DNA of 64,000 nucleotides from Rhizophagus clarus (Eukaryota; Glomeromycota; Glomeromycetes; Glomerales; Glomeraceae), in the NCBI GenBank assembly GCA_015698045.1, contig BLAL01000357.1, positions 1 through 64,000 on the forward strand, in the 5' to 3' direction. Each line of letters starts with the position of its first letter. Positions within the stretch are counted from its first letter, which is position 1. Below are positions 24,093 through 33,504 of the stretch, one piece after another. The notes under the pieces are model-generated. The model was not told the origin of the DNA. It worked only from the letters and a program-made list of their open reading frames with translations, and made no database searches. A program made the position numbers and the translations under genes.

Positions 24093-25847
24093 CTAAAAAC
24101 ATCTGATCAGAACCTGCAAAAAAAAGATGGATTCGTTAGTAAAAACGTTTCCTAAAAAAAAAGAAAAATAAAGTTTCAAAAATTCGAAACTTACATTAAT
24201 TACGCCCACAGCTATCGTCCAAGAATCGAAGACCAGAAACTACAAAAAAAAAGATGGAAACATTAGTAAATGTTTCCTAAAAAAAAAAGAAAAAATAAAG
24301 TTTCGAAAATTTTAAAACTTACATTCATTACGCCCATGGCCATCATCCAAGAATCGAAGACTGGAAGCTACAAAAAAAAAGATGGAAACGTTAGTAAAAC
24401 GTTTCCTAAAAAAAAAGGAGAAAAAAGTTTTAAAAATTTCAAAACTTACATTCATTACGCCCATGGTCATCGTCCAAGAATCGAAGACCGGAAACTACAA
24501 AAAAAAGATGGAAACGTTAGTAAACGTTTTCTAAAAAAAAAAGAAAAAATTAAGTTTCAAAAATTTTAAAACTTACATTAATTACGCCCACGGCCATCGT
24601 CCAAGAATCGAAGACCGGAAGCTACAAAAAAAACGATGGAAATGTTAGTAAACATTTTCTAAAAAAAAAAGAAAAAATAAAGTTTTGAAAATTTTGAAAC
24701 TTACATTCATTACACCCATGGCCATCGTCCAAAAATCAAAGACCGAAAGCTATAAAAAAAAGACGGAAATGTTAGTAAAACGTTTCCTAAAAAAAAAGAA
24801 AAATAAAGTTTCAAAATTTTGAAACTTACATTCATTACGCTCACGGCCATCGTCCAAGAATCAAAGACCGGAAGCTACAAAAAAAAAGACAGAAATGTTA
24901 GTAAAACGTTTTCTAAAAAAAAAGGAGAAAAAAGTTTCAAAAATTTCAAAACTTACATTCATTACGCCCATGGCCATCGTCCAAGAATCGAAGATCGGAA
25001 ATTACAAAAAAAAAGATGGAAACGTTAGTAAACGTTCCCTAAAAAAAAAGAAAAAATAAAGTTTTGAAAATTTCAAAACTTACATTCATTACGCCCACGG
25101 CCATCATCCAAGAATCAAAAACTGAAAGCTACAAAAAAAAGATGGAAGCGTTAGTAAAACATTTTCTAAAAAAAAAGAAAAATAAAGTTTTGAAAATTTG
25201 AAATTTACATTCATTACGTCCATCATCCAAGAATCAAAGACCGAAAGCTACAAAAAAAAAGACAGAAATATTAGTAAAACGTTTTCTAAAAAAAGGAAAA
25301 AAGTTTCAATAATTTCAAAACTTACATTCATTACGCCCATGGCTATCATCCAAGAATCAAAAACCAGAAGCTACAAAAAAAAAAGATGGAAACGTTAGTA
25401 AACGTTTCCTAAAAAAAAAAGAAAAAATAAAGTTTTGAAAATTTCAAAACTTACATTCATTACGCCCACGGCCATCGTCCAAGAATCAAAAACTGAAAGC
25501 TACAAAAAAAAAGATAGAAACGTTAGTAAAACATTTTCTAAAAAAAAAGAAAAATAAAGTTTCAAAAATTCGAACTTACATTCATTACGTCCATCATCCA
25601 AGAATCAAAGACCAAAAGCTACAAAAAAAAAGACAGAAATGTTAGTAAAACGTTTTCTAAAAAAAGGAAAAAAAAGTTTCAAAAATTTCAAAACTTACAT
25701 TCATTACGCCCACGGCCATCATCCAAGAATCAAAAACCAGAAGCTACAAAAAAAAAAGATGGAAACGTTAGTAAACGTTTCCTAAAAAAAAAAAAGAAAA
25801 AATAAAGTTTCAAAAATTTCGGAACTTACATTAATTACACCCATCAT
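24093..25847 (-). CDS. Array C: gene of 13 tandem phase-0 mini-exons, 15-residue repeat protein
   Basis: Reading the minus strand, exon 25830-25847 (MMGVIN, after CTCCTTAG) is followed by 13 exons: 25699-25743, 25580-25618, 25455-25499, 25326-25370, 25209-25247, 25084-25128, 24957-25001, 24830-24874, 24705-24749, 24577-24621, 24450-24494, 24323-24367 and 24195-24239. A last exon starts at 24113 and reaches TAG at 24093. Eleven are 45 nt and two are 39 nt, the shorter ones missing exactly two codons. All begin after TTTTTTGTAG or ATAG and end AAT before GTAAGTTT; all are phase 0 and open. The repeat is LPVFDSWTMAVGVMN, with VFDSW and VMN/VIN nearly invariant. The total is about 203 residues, hydrophobic, with one Trp per repeat. 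Exon 24957-25001 has GTAA instead of GTAG at its acceptor. No known domain recognised; secretion signal not evident. Confidence 0.6.
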
Positions 25848-26394
25848 CTAAGGAGAGAAAAAAGGGATATTGATACGTTTCTAAAACCATTAATAATAAA
25901 ACCTATTGTCAATTTGCATTTCTGAAATCTTCAAGGCTACATTCTACAAAAATGGAGAAAAGAAAAAAACATTAGAATGTTTCTTTAACACGAAACTCGC
26001 CATTTTTACAATAAAGCTAAAAAATGTTTTTTTAAATTAAATAAAAAAAAATTTGTTTTTTAAATTAAATAAAGTTAAAAAAAATTTTTTATGTTAAATA
26101 AAAAAAAAATTCGTTTTTTTAGATTTTAAATAAAAAAAAATTCATTTTTTTAGATTAAATAAAAAAAATACGTCTTCTTTAGATGACAGTATTTCAGTGG
26201 TGTATACTAACTTTTTGTTTGTTTGATTTTTTTATTTAAAGAAATACATTCTAACGGTTGCTTTTTTTTATTTGTAAATGAGCAGAAGGAAAAAAATGAA
26301 ATGTAATAAGCAAAAATAAAAAAAAAATTATCAATAAATCAATAAACAAATGATGTAATTATATAGTCAGCCAATTAAAGACAATCATTTTTGA

Positions 26395-26610
26395 TTGAAA
26401 AATTGGCAGAGTTATATAAAAATTGGCAGAATTATATAAAAATCGGCAGAATTATATAAAAATTGGCAGAATTATATAAAATCAGCAGAATTATATAAAA
26501 ATTGGCAAGAGCATATTAAAATTGGCAGAATTATATAAAAATCGGCAGAATTATATAAAAATTGGCAAAATTATATAAAAATCGGCAAGAGCATATTAAA
26601 ATAAAGCAAA
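26395..26610. repeat. ~20-bp tandem repeat (AATTGGCAGAATTATATAAA)
   Basis: Nine to ten copies of an approximately 20-bp unit, alternating ATTGGCAG and ATCGGCAG, lie within 230 bp of the inverted repeat at 26637. Two copies read GGCAAGAGCATATTAAA. Sharing of the GGCAG/CGGCA word with the opposite element end suggests subterminal repeats. Confidence 0.8.
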
Positions 26611-26691
26611 TTCTGATTTTTTTTCATTCGACCTGTGGTTAGTAATGTTTCTTTAATATTAAAAAAAAATCCCCCATCCTTTCTAACTTAC

Positions 26692-27046
26692 ATTCCCAAG
26701 TCTGGTTCATTCAAGAAGGCCGGCAACCTAAAAAAAATAAAGAAAGAAATGTTAGTAACGTTTCTTTAATATTAAAAAAAAATTACCACCCTTTCCAACT
26801 TACATTTCCCAAGTCTGGTTCATTCAAGAAGGCTAGCAACCTAAAAAAATAAAGAAACGTTAGTAACGTTTCTTTAATATTAAAAAAAAATTACCACCCT
26901 TTCCAACTTACATTTCCCAAGTCTGGTTCATTCAAGAAGGCTAGCAACCTAAAAAAATAAAGAAACGTTAGTAACGTTTCTTTAATATTAAAAAAAAATT
27001 CTCACACCCCTTCCAACTTACATTTCAAGTCCAGAAGTCCAGCAAC
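26692..27046 (-). repeat. Array B, proximal part: four mini-exon-like modules
   Basis: Minus-strand cores at 27022-27046 (25 nt), 26912-26948 (37 nt), 26804-26840 (37 nt) and 26692-26727 (36 nt), each with TTTTTTAG before and GTAAGTTGGAAAGG or similar after. The 36-nt core reads VAGLLNEPDLGN, but two of the four cores are one base longer, so the frame is not preserved. The spacers contain a near-perfect 25-bp palindrome, AAAGAAACGTTA-G-TAACGTTTCTTT (26851-26875 and again about 107 bp on), whose minus strand holds TTACTAACG. Confidence 0.7.
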
Positions 27047-27757
27047 CTAAAAAAAATAAAAAATATCATGGTTTAGAAACTCATAAAAATAGATTGATCA
27101 TGATAATTAATGATCATCAAATTAAATCAAAATGCCAAAACTATTGCATGTAAATGCCAAAAGGTTTTGGCAGTTTAGTAAAAATGAGTTTGATCACGTA
27201 TTTTGAAAATGTGAAAGATTATTTCAAGATTTTATATTGTAAATTGATAGATTAGTTCTCTCAATTTGATCTATAGAAAGATTTTAATAACATTTTGGAA
27301 GAATTAGCGGTATTAGCTCTGTCACACCTAAATGTACCTGTTTTAAAAATTTATTGGAGACATTTCATCATTACAATATATTATATAATATATGATGACA
27401 GATTGTTTATTTAATTAATACTTTAATAAAAAAAAAATGAATGTTTATTAAATAAAAGCAATTTATTATAATAAGCTTTAATTACTTATAATTGAGGTCG
27501 AATTTTTTTAATTTCAGTTGAATATAGGCCAATATTAAATCAAATTATAAAATAGTAAAAATATTAAAATAATAATTAGATGACTATATAAAATATATAT
27601 ATATTTAATAAAAAATTATAATAATAAAAGATAATAAAAAATAAAAAATAATAATAATAAAAATAATAAAAATATAAAAATATAAATAAAAAATAAAAAT
27701 AAAAATAAAATATAAAAAATACAAAATAAAAAAAAAATAAAAATAAAAAAATATAAT
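27047..27757. other. AT-rich stretch, no gene seen
   Basis: Contains ATGCCAAAACTATTGCATG/AAATGCCAAAAGGTTTTGG near 27130-27170 and an AT/AAT microsatellite-like run at 27590-27750. It could hold the 5' end of the array B transcript on the minus strand, but no start site or exon can be fixed. Confidence 0.4.
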
Positions 27758-28363
27758 TTACAAATTCTGAAGCCGCCGATACGTAGTATTTCTACGCTGC
27801 CTACGACTGTGATAGTTCCCTAAGAAATATATATAAATTTAGAACTTAAATAACTTAAATATAAATTAAAAAAATTCTTAATAATTACCAGGTCTGTCCC
27901 AAAACCTTATGTGGAACTGCCTATAATATCTTTCTCCTTCCTGTGACCACCTTCCATTTTGCGCACCATTCCTCTATTTACAGAAATTCTAAAAATGTTA
28001 ATATTATTAATTTTTTATTTTTTTTTATTTTTTTTTTATGATTTATTATTATTTTACTAACATTAAAATTCCTGACCAAGTTTTTCTACTTTCTTTCTAC
28101 CTGTTGGCCAGTGAACCTCACACAGAACCGTCTCCAAATTCTTTGAGCTAGATTCTCCCAGAATTCAGAGCGGTCCCTCCCAGATATGTCATGGTAGTAG
28201 TTGTTCCTTCTCCTTTACATTATTTATTTAATTTTTAGATCAGGAAACGTAAGAGAAAAAAAAACTAGAATATGATTAAAGTTATTTATTAGTTTTCATT
28301 TAATTTTTACCTTCTATATCTTATTAAATATTCAGTTATTGCATCAGTCCAATTTGCGGGCAT
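27758..28363 (-). CDS. Four-exon arginine-rich protein, Myb/SANT-like (trihelix) candidate
   Basis: Exons 28311-28363, 28101-28212, 27889-27973 and 27758-27819 join across GT-AG introns of 98, 127 and 69 nt, all in frame, giving 103 residues. It starts MPANWTDAITEYLIRYRR, then YYHDISGRDRSEFWENLAQRI and RFTGQQ, and ends with an Arg-rich tail (NYHSRRQRRNTTYRRLQNL). The order W..AI..YL..R...YHDIS......FWE..A..I...F....TG.Q resembles Myb/SANT-like or trihelix DNA-binding domains, with the QC/K third-helix part diverged or spliced differently. Each donor and acceptor fits consensus and no stop interrupts, so expression is plausible. Neighbours are repeats; no operon-like context applies. Confidence 0.65.
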
Positions 28364-29150
28364 TCTAAGAAAAAGAATATATAATAATAAAAAATAACGG
28401 CAACAAATTTTAAGAAAAAGAATATATAATAAAAATAACGACAACAAATTTATTGTAAGAAAAAAAAAAGATGAAACCTCTTTTTATAAACAATTTTTTA
28501 TCACCTAGTATTATTATATTAATTACCCTTCAAGAATATTTACGTAAATTGTTCTAATTTCTCAAATATATCATGATTGTTATAATCTGTCTTCTTTATA
28601 TTAATTATAATACAGATACAGATCTACAATACAATCAATCATAATGAACAAGTTAAACTCGTCCTAAACTCAATTGTTATGATCGTAATTCTAAAATATC
28701 AAAATAAAGGTCTTCTTTTTAATTATATATCAAATCTAAAAAAGGTAAAATCTAATAATACAGATACGTAAATAAATAGTGTTTTTTATTTTGGTTTATA
28801 ATAAGCTTTTGCCAATTATAGACTACAAATAAAACAATTACAAATCTACAATACATTACACAAAGATCTTGAGCGAACAAGTTGAACTCGAGTTCAAAGC
28901 AAACAATTTAAATTCAAAATAAAATATTCAAGATTAACAAAAAAGTTGATAACGTTATAATGAAATCGGTAGTAAAACTTAATTTAATCATCTTTAATTA
29001 GGTATAAAAATTCTGATAAATTTAATAAAATCAGTGATTTTTTAATAATTTTATCGACTCAAGTTGAGCACGAATAGTAAATAATCAAGTTTGTGCTTCT
29101 TCGCTAATATTGACTTATGCATTCGATAGGTGACTGATTTTGTGGCTGAT
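28364..29150. other. AT-rich stretch, no gene seen
   Basis: Contains two near copies of AAGAAAAAGAATATATAATA (28368 and 28411) and two similar segments around AATACAGATAC...TCTACAATAC with a following AACAAGTT (about 28610 and 28840), pointing to an old duplication of about 230 bp offset. No coding or RNA gene recognised. Confidence 0.4.
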
Positions 29151-29369
29151 GTGGCTAAATATAATATTACCCAAATAACCAATAAAAATTGATAATTTTG
29201 TTGATCATGTGATTGCATGATCATGATTTAATTATTTATTTATCGTATTTTTTTTTTTTTTTCAAAAACTTTTTCTTTCTCTCTCAAATTTTTACTTTAT
29301 TGTTCTGTCTAAAAAATAAAGATAAAGGTATATTTTTTATTGAAATTTCTTTTTCCATTATTATGTTAT
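29151..29369. repeat. ~215-bp direct repeat, left copy
   Basis: The segment from TAATATTACCCAAATAACCA to CCATTATTATGTTAT recurs at 31395-31607 with a few differences, so it flanks the inverted-repeat element 29376-31391 on both sides. It contains TCTAAAAAATAAAGATAAAG followed by GTATATTTTT, a mini-exon/donor-like junction. A third partial copy lies at 31683-31740. Confidence 0.8.
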
Positions 29370-29375
29370 TTATAA

Positions 29376-31391
29376 TAGAGAAAATTTATTTCTCACCCGG
29401 ATGATTTCTCACTCCTATCATGTATATACATTTCGATTGGCTAATGTAATTTTACAATTACATCATATCTTGTTTACATCCGTTTCTCTTTTTCAGTTAG
29501 CTTTTGGCCTCGCGTCAAAGGTTTGATATTTCTATTTTTCTCATTTTTGCTTTTTTTTTGCTTCCTAATTATTTTCTCTTTTCCTTCTTAGACCTTTTAT
29601 TAAGTTTTTCTGGTTTCGTATCAAAGGTACATTATTTTTTTTTCATTTCTATTTTTTTTTGTTTTGTTTTCTAACTTTATTTCATTCCTTCTTCCTTTTT
29701 ATTTTTATAGGTTTTGGCTCCTTTTTTTTAGATTTCAGCTGCTCCTGACTTTCTCTTTTTTTAGGTTTGCCGAAACTCTTTGCGAGAGAAGGTGGGTACT
29801 CAGCTTTATTTTTTTTTGTTGTATTCTCTTGTTTTTGTGTTCATTACCATTACTAACAACAGTTTTTTTTTTCTTTTTTCATCTTCATTTCACTTTTGAT
29901 TTTGATGCTCTTTCATTTTTATCCCTTTCCCTTTCGTTTTTCACTTCTTTATTCTCTTTTCCTTTCATTTTTTCCCTCGTTTTCATTTTTGTTTCCCTTT
30001 TATCTGTTTTTTTTTGTTTTTCCTTTTTTGTTTTATTTTTTCTTCACTTTCTTCTTCCATTTTTCCATCCGTTTTCCTTCCCTTTTCCTTTCGCCTTCTT
30101 TTTTGTTCTTTTTACTTTTTGTTCTTCCCTTTTGCGATATGTTTTTTTTAGGTTTTCTGGAACTTTTCAAAAATGGGATGGGTATTCTGCTTTCATTCCT
30201 TTTTTTTTACTGTATCTCTTTATCTTCGTTACTAAAAAATTTTTTTCTTCCGTCTTTTCGTATTCATTTTATTTTTGATTTTGTTCCCTTCCCTTTCATT
30301 TTTCATTTCATTTTTCCTTTTTCATTCACTTTCCTTTTTCTTTCCATTTTATTTTCATTTTCGTTTTTTTCTCCTGTTTTTATTTTCATCTCCCATCCTC
30401 TGTTTTTTTTGTTTTTTCTTTTTGTTTTCTTTTTTCCTTCCATTTTTTCCATCCGTTTTTCATCCTTTTTCTTTCATCTTCTGTTTTTATCTTCTTTACC
30501 TTTCATCTTCTTTTTTGTTATTATTTTATATTACAAAATTATAATGGTGATTTTATTATTTTGTGATACGTTTTTCTAGGTTTTCTGGATCTTTTCAAAA
30601 TGAATGGGTAATCTGGTTCATTCTTTTTTTTTTACTGTATCTCTTTATCTTCATTACTAACAAAATTTTTTCTTTCATCTTTTCTTTGCGTTTCATTTTT
30701 GATTTTGTTCTTTTCCACCTTTCTTTTATTTTATTTTTATTTTTGTTTTGTTTTCCTCTTTGTTTCCTTTATTTTCTTCTTTTTTATTACCTCCCTCTTG
30801 TTTTCCTTTTATTTTAATTTTTGATCCTTCCCCTTTTCATTTTTCCTTTACGTTACTTTTTTTTCGCTTTACCCTTTCATTTTCCCTTCTATTTCTGTTC
30901 TCCTTCCCTTTGTTTTAATTTTATTCTCTTTTGTTTCTTCGTTCACCTTCCCTTCATTTTTTCTCCTTTCATCAAACATATTGTTATTTCGCTCCCTTTT
31001 GATCTTGTTTTCTTTTCCGTTTATTTTATTTTTGTTTTATTACTTTTTACATTTTGTCATTATTGTTGGGTTTCGCATTATTATCACTAGTTAGATTAAA
31101 GATAAAAGTTTTAGCTTTGAATACAATAAACTTGTTTTAGTTTTGAATAATGTATTGTACTCTTCTATTCAATAAACTTTGAAGGAATAAATACACAAAT
31201 ATTTTGTAACATAAAAATTGTGTTTCATACTATGGAATTTTTTTTAACAGCAAATTTTTTATATTTTATGTAAGAATAAATTTTAAGTTAAAAAAATTAG
31301 CCAATCAAAAATTAGCTAATCAAAAATATTTATCACGTGATAGGGGTGAGTAATATCAGATCTCACCCGGGATGAGGAATAAATTCACCCT
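29376..31391 (+). mobile_element. 2-kb inverted-repeat element with mini-exons and pyrimidine tract
   Basis: TTATAA flanks both sides (29370-29375 and 31392-31397). The inner ends are imperfect inverted repeats: AAAATTTATTTCTCACCCGG on the left, and on the opposite strand GTGAATTTATTCCTCATCCC, followed by matching CTCAC(T/C)CCTATCAYGT. Inside, in plus sense, are mini-exon-like cores: TTAGCTTTTGGCCTCGCGTC ending AAAG|GTTTG (about 29498), one ending CTGGTTTCGTATCAAAG|GTACA (29592-29626), GTTTGCCGAAACTCTTTGCG ending AGAAG|GTGGG (29765), and two related cores, GTTTTCTGGAACTTTTCAAA (30153) and GTTTTCTGGATCTTTTCAAA (30580). Pyrimidine-rich DNA fills most of 29870-31000. No transposase is visible. 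Confidence 0.55.
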
Positions 31392-31394
31392 TTA

Positions 31395-31607
31395 TAATAT
31401 TACCCAAATAACCAATAAAAATTGATAATTTTGTTGATCATATGATTGCATGATCATGATTTAATTATTTATTTATCATTTTTTTTTTCAAAACTTTTCT
31501 CTCTCTCTCTCAAATTTTTACTTTATTGTTTTTGTCTAAAAAATAAAGATAAAGGTATATTTTTTGTTAAAATTCTTTCCCCATTATTATGTTATTCTTA
31601 ACACTCT
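31395..31607. repeat. ~215-bp direct repeat, right copy
   Basis: Near-identical to 29151-29369 in the same orientation. The copies differ mainly in homopolymer lengths and in a TC run (CTCTCTCTCTC here). The arrangement could come from duplication of a segment followed by element insertion, or from unequal recombination around the element. Confidence 0.8.
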
Positions 31608-32120
31608 TATTAATATATTTTTCCAATATATTTCTTATCACTAACGTCCTAAACAATATTCTACTATCGAGTTTTTTACTTTATAGGTTTTTCTAAAAAA
31701 TAAATACAAAGGTACATTTTTTGTTGAAATTTCTTTTTCCATCCTGTTAATACTCTTACTAATATTTTTTTTCTAATGTGTTTCCTCCTACTAATGTTCT
31801 TACTAACAATGTTCTACTGTTAAACATTTTTTATTCTTTACTTTTACTAACACTTCTACTAATATTCATACTAACACTTTTATTACTAACATTTTACTTT
31901 CTTTCAAATTAAATAGATATAATGAAATGAAAACAAGCAAACAAGTGAACATTAATTGTAAATTTGTGTAAAGAGTAGTGAATTTTTTTTATAATATTTT
32001 TTGTATAATATTTTTTTTTATTATCAATTAAAAATATAAATAAAACTTTCAGTAATTACAATTAAATGAATTAAATTACTTTTAAATTACAATTGTATTT
32101 AAATTATAAATCTACTACTA
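31608..32120. other. Branch-point-motif-rich AT stretch
   Basis: CTTACTAA, TTACTAACAATG, TTTTACTAACACTTCTACTAA and TATTACTAACATTTTAC words are unusually frequent between 31600 and 31900, and a mini-exon-like TTTATAG/GTTTTTCTAAAAAATAAATA/CAAAGGTACA lies at 31683-31715. This looks like a decayed continuation of the mini-exon arrays. The remainder is simple AT DNA. Confidence 0.4.
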
Positions 32121-32139
32121 TTAATGCCCCATAAATGCT

Positions 32140-32520
32140 ATACTTTTTGGCTATCTGATATGTGTAAAAATTATGAAATTATGCTTATATTTCAAATACA
32201 AATAGGATACATATTGGGTATATATAGGATATTTATTAACACTATCCGATAAGTGTATAATATCTGTCTGATATTTTTTTAAAATATATTGGGTACCCAA
32301 TAAATCTATGATATGTAACTAATATTTAACTACCCAATATGTATGAGATATGTACCTGATATGTATGTTATATGTCACCAATTTTCTGCATCTGACAGGT
32401 ACATATCAGGTATCTGATATGTGTAGTATTATTAAATAGCATATACATATTTCACACATATTGGGTATGTATCAGGTAGCCGATATATACTCGATATGTA
32501 CCTAATAGCATCGATTTTGA
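32140..32520. repeat. Inverted cluster of ATATGTACCTGATATGT words
   Basis: CTGATATGT, GATATGTACCTGATATGT, CAGGTACATATCAGGTATCT, ATTGGGTATGTATCAGGTAG and related words occur in both orientations at least ten times. The left margin (ATGCTATAC...GGCTATCTGATATG) and the reverse of the right margin (ATGCTATTAGG...GGCTACCTGATA) are similar, as expected for a foldback element. No target duplication was established. Confidence 0.55.
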
Positions 32521-32599
32521 CCAGTGTTTTTAGATGGGCCAGAACGCGTAGATTTCTGATTTTGGATTTCAGTTAAAAATTGGACTACTTTTTGTTTAA

Positions 32600-33370
32600 A
32601 TTTATTTTTTAATGAACTATTTTACTAACGTTTTGATTAACTCTTCTTTTTTAGGTGACCAGTTTTTGGATGCGTGAACTTTCAGTAAGGAATTCAAATT
32701 TTTTTGATTTTGTTCTTTTAGCAAAACAATTTCTTAACACATTTCATGTTTTTTTTCAGGTGGCTAGAAACTTGAATGCATAGATTTTTGGTAGAAGTAC
32801 TTTTAAGTAGGTATATTATTAGTAACCTAAAATCATTCTTGAATAAGAAGTAACTGCAGTTTCAATTTCTTTACTTATTAGAACAGATTCTCAAGATGAC
32901 GGCGTTAGAGTAGGTTTACAAAAACATTTCAAACCTATTTTTTTTAAAAAAAAATGTTTAATTAACTTTTTTTTAATTTGTAGAAAAAGTTTTGGTTGGA
33001 AATAAATGTCAGTCTACATGATAGATTTCAGAAGACTGGGACAAGAGTTTTTTTAAAAGATTTTTTTTGGCTTCAATATTTGGGTAAGTTTGTGCAATAA
33101 AGTTTTATTATCAAATTGTTTTTCTTAAGAAATCTGTGTTAATGTTTCTTTTATCTTTTTTTTGTAAAATCACTGGATTTTTCAATCTAGATGGGATATA
33201 GGTAAGTTTCGTAATGAATATTATAAAACTTTTAATTTTTTTCAATTTATTCAATAGAAATGTTAACATTTTTTTTAGTAGAATCGGGCTTTTATTCTGG
33301 ATAATTGAAGATGAGCTAAGTTTCATAACAAATGTTATGAAACTCAATTTTTTTTTTTTTATATGATAAA
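32600..33370 (+). repeat. Array E: mini-exon-like modules with splice-site hairpins
   Basis: Plus-strand cores follow TTTTACTAACG...CTTTTTTAG (GTGACCAGTTTTTGGATGCG, then GTAAGG), TTTTTTTTCAG (GTGGCTAGAAACTTGAATGC, then GTATAT near 32812), and further modules ending GGATATAG|GTAAGTTTC (33191) and GAAGATGA|GCTAAG (33310). Inverted repeats around the donors include AGTTTCATAAC-AAAT-GTTATGAAACT (33319-33344). Reading frame is not maintained. Confidence 0.5.
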
Positions 33371-33504
33371 AATGGTTATTTTCTTATTTTCTATATGATA
33401 GAAATAGTTAGATAAAATTATAGAAGCAATTTATGAAAGTAAGGAAGATATTAGACTTGTATTAATAATTTAATAAAATAAATAAAGAGAATTACTAAAC
33501 TTAA

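Larger units (their letters stand above)
22428..26637 (-). mobile_element. 4.2-kb inverted-repeat-bounded element carrying array C
   Basis: The ends are CACAGGTCGAATAAAAAAAA (22428 inward) and, on the other strand, CACAGGTCGAATGAAAAAAA (26637 inward): a 23-bp terminal inverted repeat with one mismatch. The element interrupts array B, whose modules resume on both sides. In minus-strand sense it holds a ~20-bp tandem block, the 15-residue mini-exon array C, a 1.2-kb pyrimidine tract, and a 33-bp tandem block near the other end. No transposase is visible, so if mobile it is non-autonomous. A target duplication is unclear: TT flanks both sides and the insertion lies inside the AAACATTAGTAATGTTT palindrome of array B. 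Confidence 0.65.

Noticed and set aside
24093-25860. CRISPR-like appearance of regularly spaced direct repeats
   Set aside because: Eukaryotic context; both repeat and spacer are conserved, splice sites are present and the cores are codon-periodic.
29664-31090. Overlapping plus-strand Phe/Leu/Ser-rich frames
   Set aside because: Compositional consequence of a pyrimidine tract inside the inverted-repeat element.
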